Source: JBCDIQ01 sp039024295 (GTDB lineage Bacteria > Bacteroidota > Bacteroidia > J057). From it: DNA of 6,493 bases. Shown here in pieces: positions 4,748 through 6,493 of this stretch. Within the stretch, counting starts at the first letter, position 1. Each line of letters starts with the position of its first letter. The notes beneath the pieces were generated by a model. It was not told the origin of the DNA. It ran no database searches and saw only the letters and a program-made list of their open reading frames with translations. The translations under genes were made by a program, and so were the position numbers. The stretch lies in contig JBCDIQ010000337.1 in the NCBI GenBank assembly GCA_039024295.1, positions 1-6,493 of the forward strand. Reading direction: 5' to 3'.

Positions 4748-6237
4748 TGAGCAGAGCCATTGTAACCCTAATGCTACTGAGCCTGGTCCATTTAACCCAG
4801 GCTCAGTTCATTTCCAAAGAACAAGCCCTAGAAGATCTGGCCGAGTTCAAAGCATTGTTGAACACCCAATCTTCCTATTTCCAGCTGTCTAAGGTCAATT
4901 TTCAAGACCTGTTCACCGAAGTTGAGGCTGAGGTTGCGGCAGCAGATTCGATGCCTGTCTACCAGCTGGCGTACATGCTTGAGCGGGTGATTGCAGCAAC
5001 CATTGATCGACATGCATCCGTGAAGATGGAAGACTTTGAGGAAGACGAATTCAAATGGTTTGGCCTTCACTTGCCTTTTGCAGTCGCTCCCCTGGATGGA
5101 AAAATTGTCGCCCTTACCAGAGATAAAGCTGCAAAAGGGTACCGCTATTATTTGCCGGAATATCCCTACCTGAAAAGCATCAACGGCATTCCAATTCCTG
5201 AATTCCTGGAGCGCTATGCCTACCGAAGAAAAAATGCGCCAGCAGCTGCTAAGCTGAGCGACGGTGCCCAAGACCTACGAGACATTGGGGAGCTATTTTT
5301 TAAACAGGGAGAATTGTCTCATGAAGACCTCACCCTCGTGTTGACCAATGGAAAGCAGGACAAGAAACTCACCCTTCCGTTCAGTGAAAGAAAGCACAGG
5401 TGGAACAACATTGGTCATCTCCAAGATCGATCCCTGCTCAAAGCCATCTATTTTGAGGAAGAATTTGACTACAACATGCTCCATACATGGTTGGAAGATT
5501 CTATCGCCTACTTGCGGCTGCCCGAGATGTTTTCCTATGAGGATTATCCTGATTTGGAGGCCCACCTGAAGAAGGTATTGGACACCTTCCGGCAGGCCAA
5601 TGCATTGATCGTTGACATACGGGGAAATGGTGGCGGGCAAAGAGATATCTTACAGAAGATAGCCGGTTATTTTGTGCTACCAGCGCAGTCGCCCTGGGTC
5701 GCCAATGTCGCCTTCATCCGTAATGACCAACAATTGGACGAGGACATCGAAAGCATGAGTAGCAGGTACCTGTACAGCTACGATTCCGAAGCATTCGATG
5801 CGCAGGACCGGGAAGCAGTCGATGCATTTATGGAAGGCTTCACGCCAGAACCTCCAGTGGATTCAGCAAAATTCAGCCGCCCCTTTTATATGGTGCTTAA
5901 GAGCAATGGAAATCCCCTTTCCTGCCCTGTTTTCCTCCTGACAGATGAGCAGGCTTTCAGCGCAGCATCTGTCTTTGCGACTGCCCTTAAAGGTCTTTCC
6001 AATGTTACCATCGCTGGCGTTACCACGAACGGCTCTAGTGGGCGATCCAGAAAGTTTTACCTACGCCACTCCCATATACGGGTCAAGCTTTCCACCATGA
6101 TATCCTTTCAGCGGAATGGCAAAACCCTGGATGGAAATGGAACTATTCCGGATATTGTCCTACCGATGGATGAAGCGCAAGTACTGGGGAAGAGGGATAC
6201 ACAATTGGAGCGACTGGTGGAGTTGATTCTGGAATGA
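4747..6237 (+). CDS. Secreted S41-family peptidase (tricorn/IRBP-like)
   Basis: This 496-residue protein has a Sec signal peptide (hydrophobic 5-16, likely cut after TQA at 17-19), so it acts in the periplasm or outside the cell. The C-terminal part is a peptidase S41 fold: LIVDIRGNGGG (287-297), then CPVFLLTDEQAFSAASVFAT (393-412) with the probable nucleophile S405, and GTIPDIVLP (465-473). An upstream IDRH (86-89) supplies the histidine expected in tricorn- and IRBP-like members. The lysine of CtpA/Prc enzymes, normally 25 residues after the serine, is here Ser430 in TTNGSSGR, so a Ser-Lys dyad is absent and a Ser-His based site is more likely. A region around LKSINGIPIPEFL (142-154) resembles the carboxylate-binding side of a PDZ-like domain. 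The substrate is unknown. The ATG at 4747 is chosen for the signal peptide. Confidence 0.85.
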   Translation: MSRAIVTLMLLSLVHLTQAQFISKEQALEDLAEFKALLNTQSSYFQLSKVNFQDLFTEVEAEVAAADSMPVYQLAYMLERVIAATIDRHASVKMEDFEEDEFKWFGLHLPFAVAPLDGKIVALTRDKAAKGYRYYLPEYPYLKSINGIPIPEFLERYAYRRKNAPAAAKLSDGAQDLRDIGELFFKQGELSHEDLTLVLTNGKQDKKLTLPFSERKHRWNNIGHLQDRSLLKAIYFEEEFDYNMLHTWLEDSIAYLRLPEMFSYEDYPDLEAHLKKVLDTFRQANALIVDIRGNGGGQRDILQKIAGYFVLPAQSPWVANVAFIRNDQQLDEDIESMSSRYLYSYDSEAFDAQDREAVDAFMEGFTPEPPVDSAKFSRPFYMVLKSNGNPLSCPVFLLTDEQAFSAASVFATALKGLSNVTIAGVTTNGSSGRSRKFYLRHSHIRVKLSTMISFQRNGKTLDGNGTIPDIVLPMDEAQVLGKRDTQLERLVELILE

Positions 6238-6298
6238 AGAGGTGTACCGAAAATGATTGGGATGAGTGTTGTGAATGCTATTCTAAGAGATAATTGAT

Positions 6299-6493
6299 AT
6301 GAAAAGGACCATTGCCTCCGTCTTGTTATCCCTAGCAATACTGTCTTTGCCCGGCCAGGCATGTGGAACCTACCGATTACGGTTCATTGGAACGATAGCA
6401 TCAGATTCTGTTACAATTAAAGAGGTAAAACTTCCGACCACTAGGTTTCTCCAGGGAAAAGAAAACTGGGACTCAGATGGTGCATTTTTTACA
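6299..6493 (+). CDS. Exported hypothetical protein, N-terminal part cut by the window edge
   Basis: Sixty-five codons are visible and the frame is still open at the last base. The start reads MKRTIASVLLSLAILSLPGQ followed by ACGTYRLRF, a typical signal sequence. PGQAC places a Cys at 22 that could be a lipoprotein cysteine. Plain signal peptidase I cleavage after GQA is equally possible. The following part (about 25-65) is mixed hydrophilic and strand-like, and I do not recognise it. It lies 61 bases after the S41 peptidase stop on the same strand and may share its transcript. Confidence 0.65.
   Translation, partial: MKRTIASVLLSLAILSLPGQACGTYRLRFIGTIASDSVTIKEVKLPTTRFLQGKENWDSDGAFFT

Noticed and set aside
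4529..4750. 73-codon plus-strand frame overlapping the S41 gene start by ATGA
   Set aside because: It has no hydrophobic signal or domain pattern, its composition is uneven, and it spans the hairpins and the signal-like fragment. It is probably chance.
4828..5640. Long minus-strand frames inside the S41 gene
   Set aside because: They are shadows of the S41 coding sequence, with no recognisable domain.
1..6493. CRISPR array, tRNA, rRNA or insertion sequence
   Set aside because: No regularly spaced repeats, tRNA-like cloverleaf, rRNA stretch or transposase coding sequence was seen on either strand.

Overview
This window looks like a Bacteroidota chromosome fragment. That is an inference from several features: many short lipoprotein-type signals, almost no Shine-Dalgarno sequences before the starts, an O-succinylhomoserine sulfhydrylase of the MetZ type, and a secreted S41 peptidase with a Bacteroidota-like layout. 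The genus cannot be read from the sequence. Base composition is uneven. Sampled 60-base blocks give about 53% GC in the metZ gene (1021-1080), about 57% in the S41 gene (5581-5640) and about 35% in the middle (3601-3660).

Left part (102-1681, minus strand): an osmC-like gene and metZ form a two-gene operon with a 4-base ATGA overlap. It pairs sulfur-amino-acid synthesis with a probable thiol-dependent peroxidase. The bases before metZ's end (1-101) hold a small hairpin. The 203-base spacer 1682-1884, between osmC and the rightward genes, carries three CTGAAA...GATAGG motifs.

Middle part (1885-4507, plus strand): an AT-rich accessory block of short, mostly unnamed genes. In order they are a probable lipoprotein (1885-2421), an attC-like hairpin overlapping its stop codon (2414-2450), a thioredoxin-fold lipoprotein related to the DsbD C-terminal domain but with one active-site cysteine (2476-2976), a tiny lipoprotein overlapping it by ATGA (2973-3170), a CPCC-type zinc-ribbon-like gene whose start is out of frame by one base (3183-3442), a protein with a CFxPRH...ICFQC motif (3485-3991), and a SUKH/SMI1-like protein (4034-4507). 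SUKH proteins are known as immunity proteins of polymorphic toxin systems, so this may be a cassette of immunity-like or orphan genes. No toxin is visible in the window.

Right part (4508-6493, plus strand): a 239-base spacer with hairpins and a possible signal-peptide remnant, then a secreted S41-family peptidase (4747-6237) with a tricorn/IRBP-like rather than CtpA-like active site. Last is the first 65 codons of another exported protein (6299 onward), cut by the window edge.
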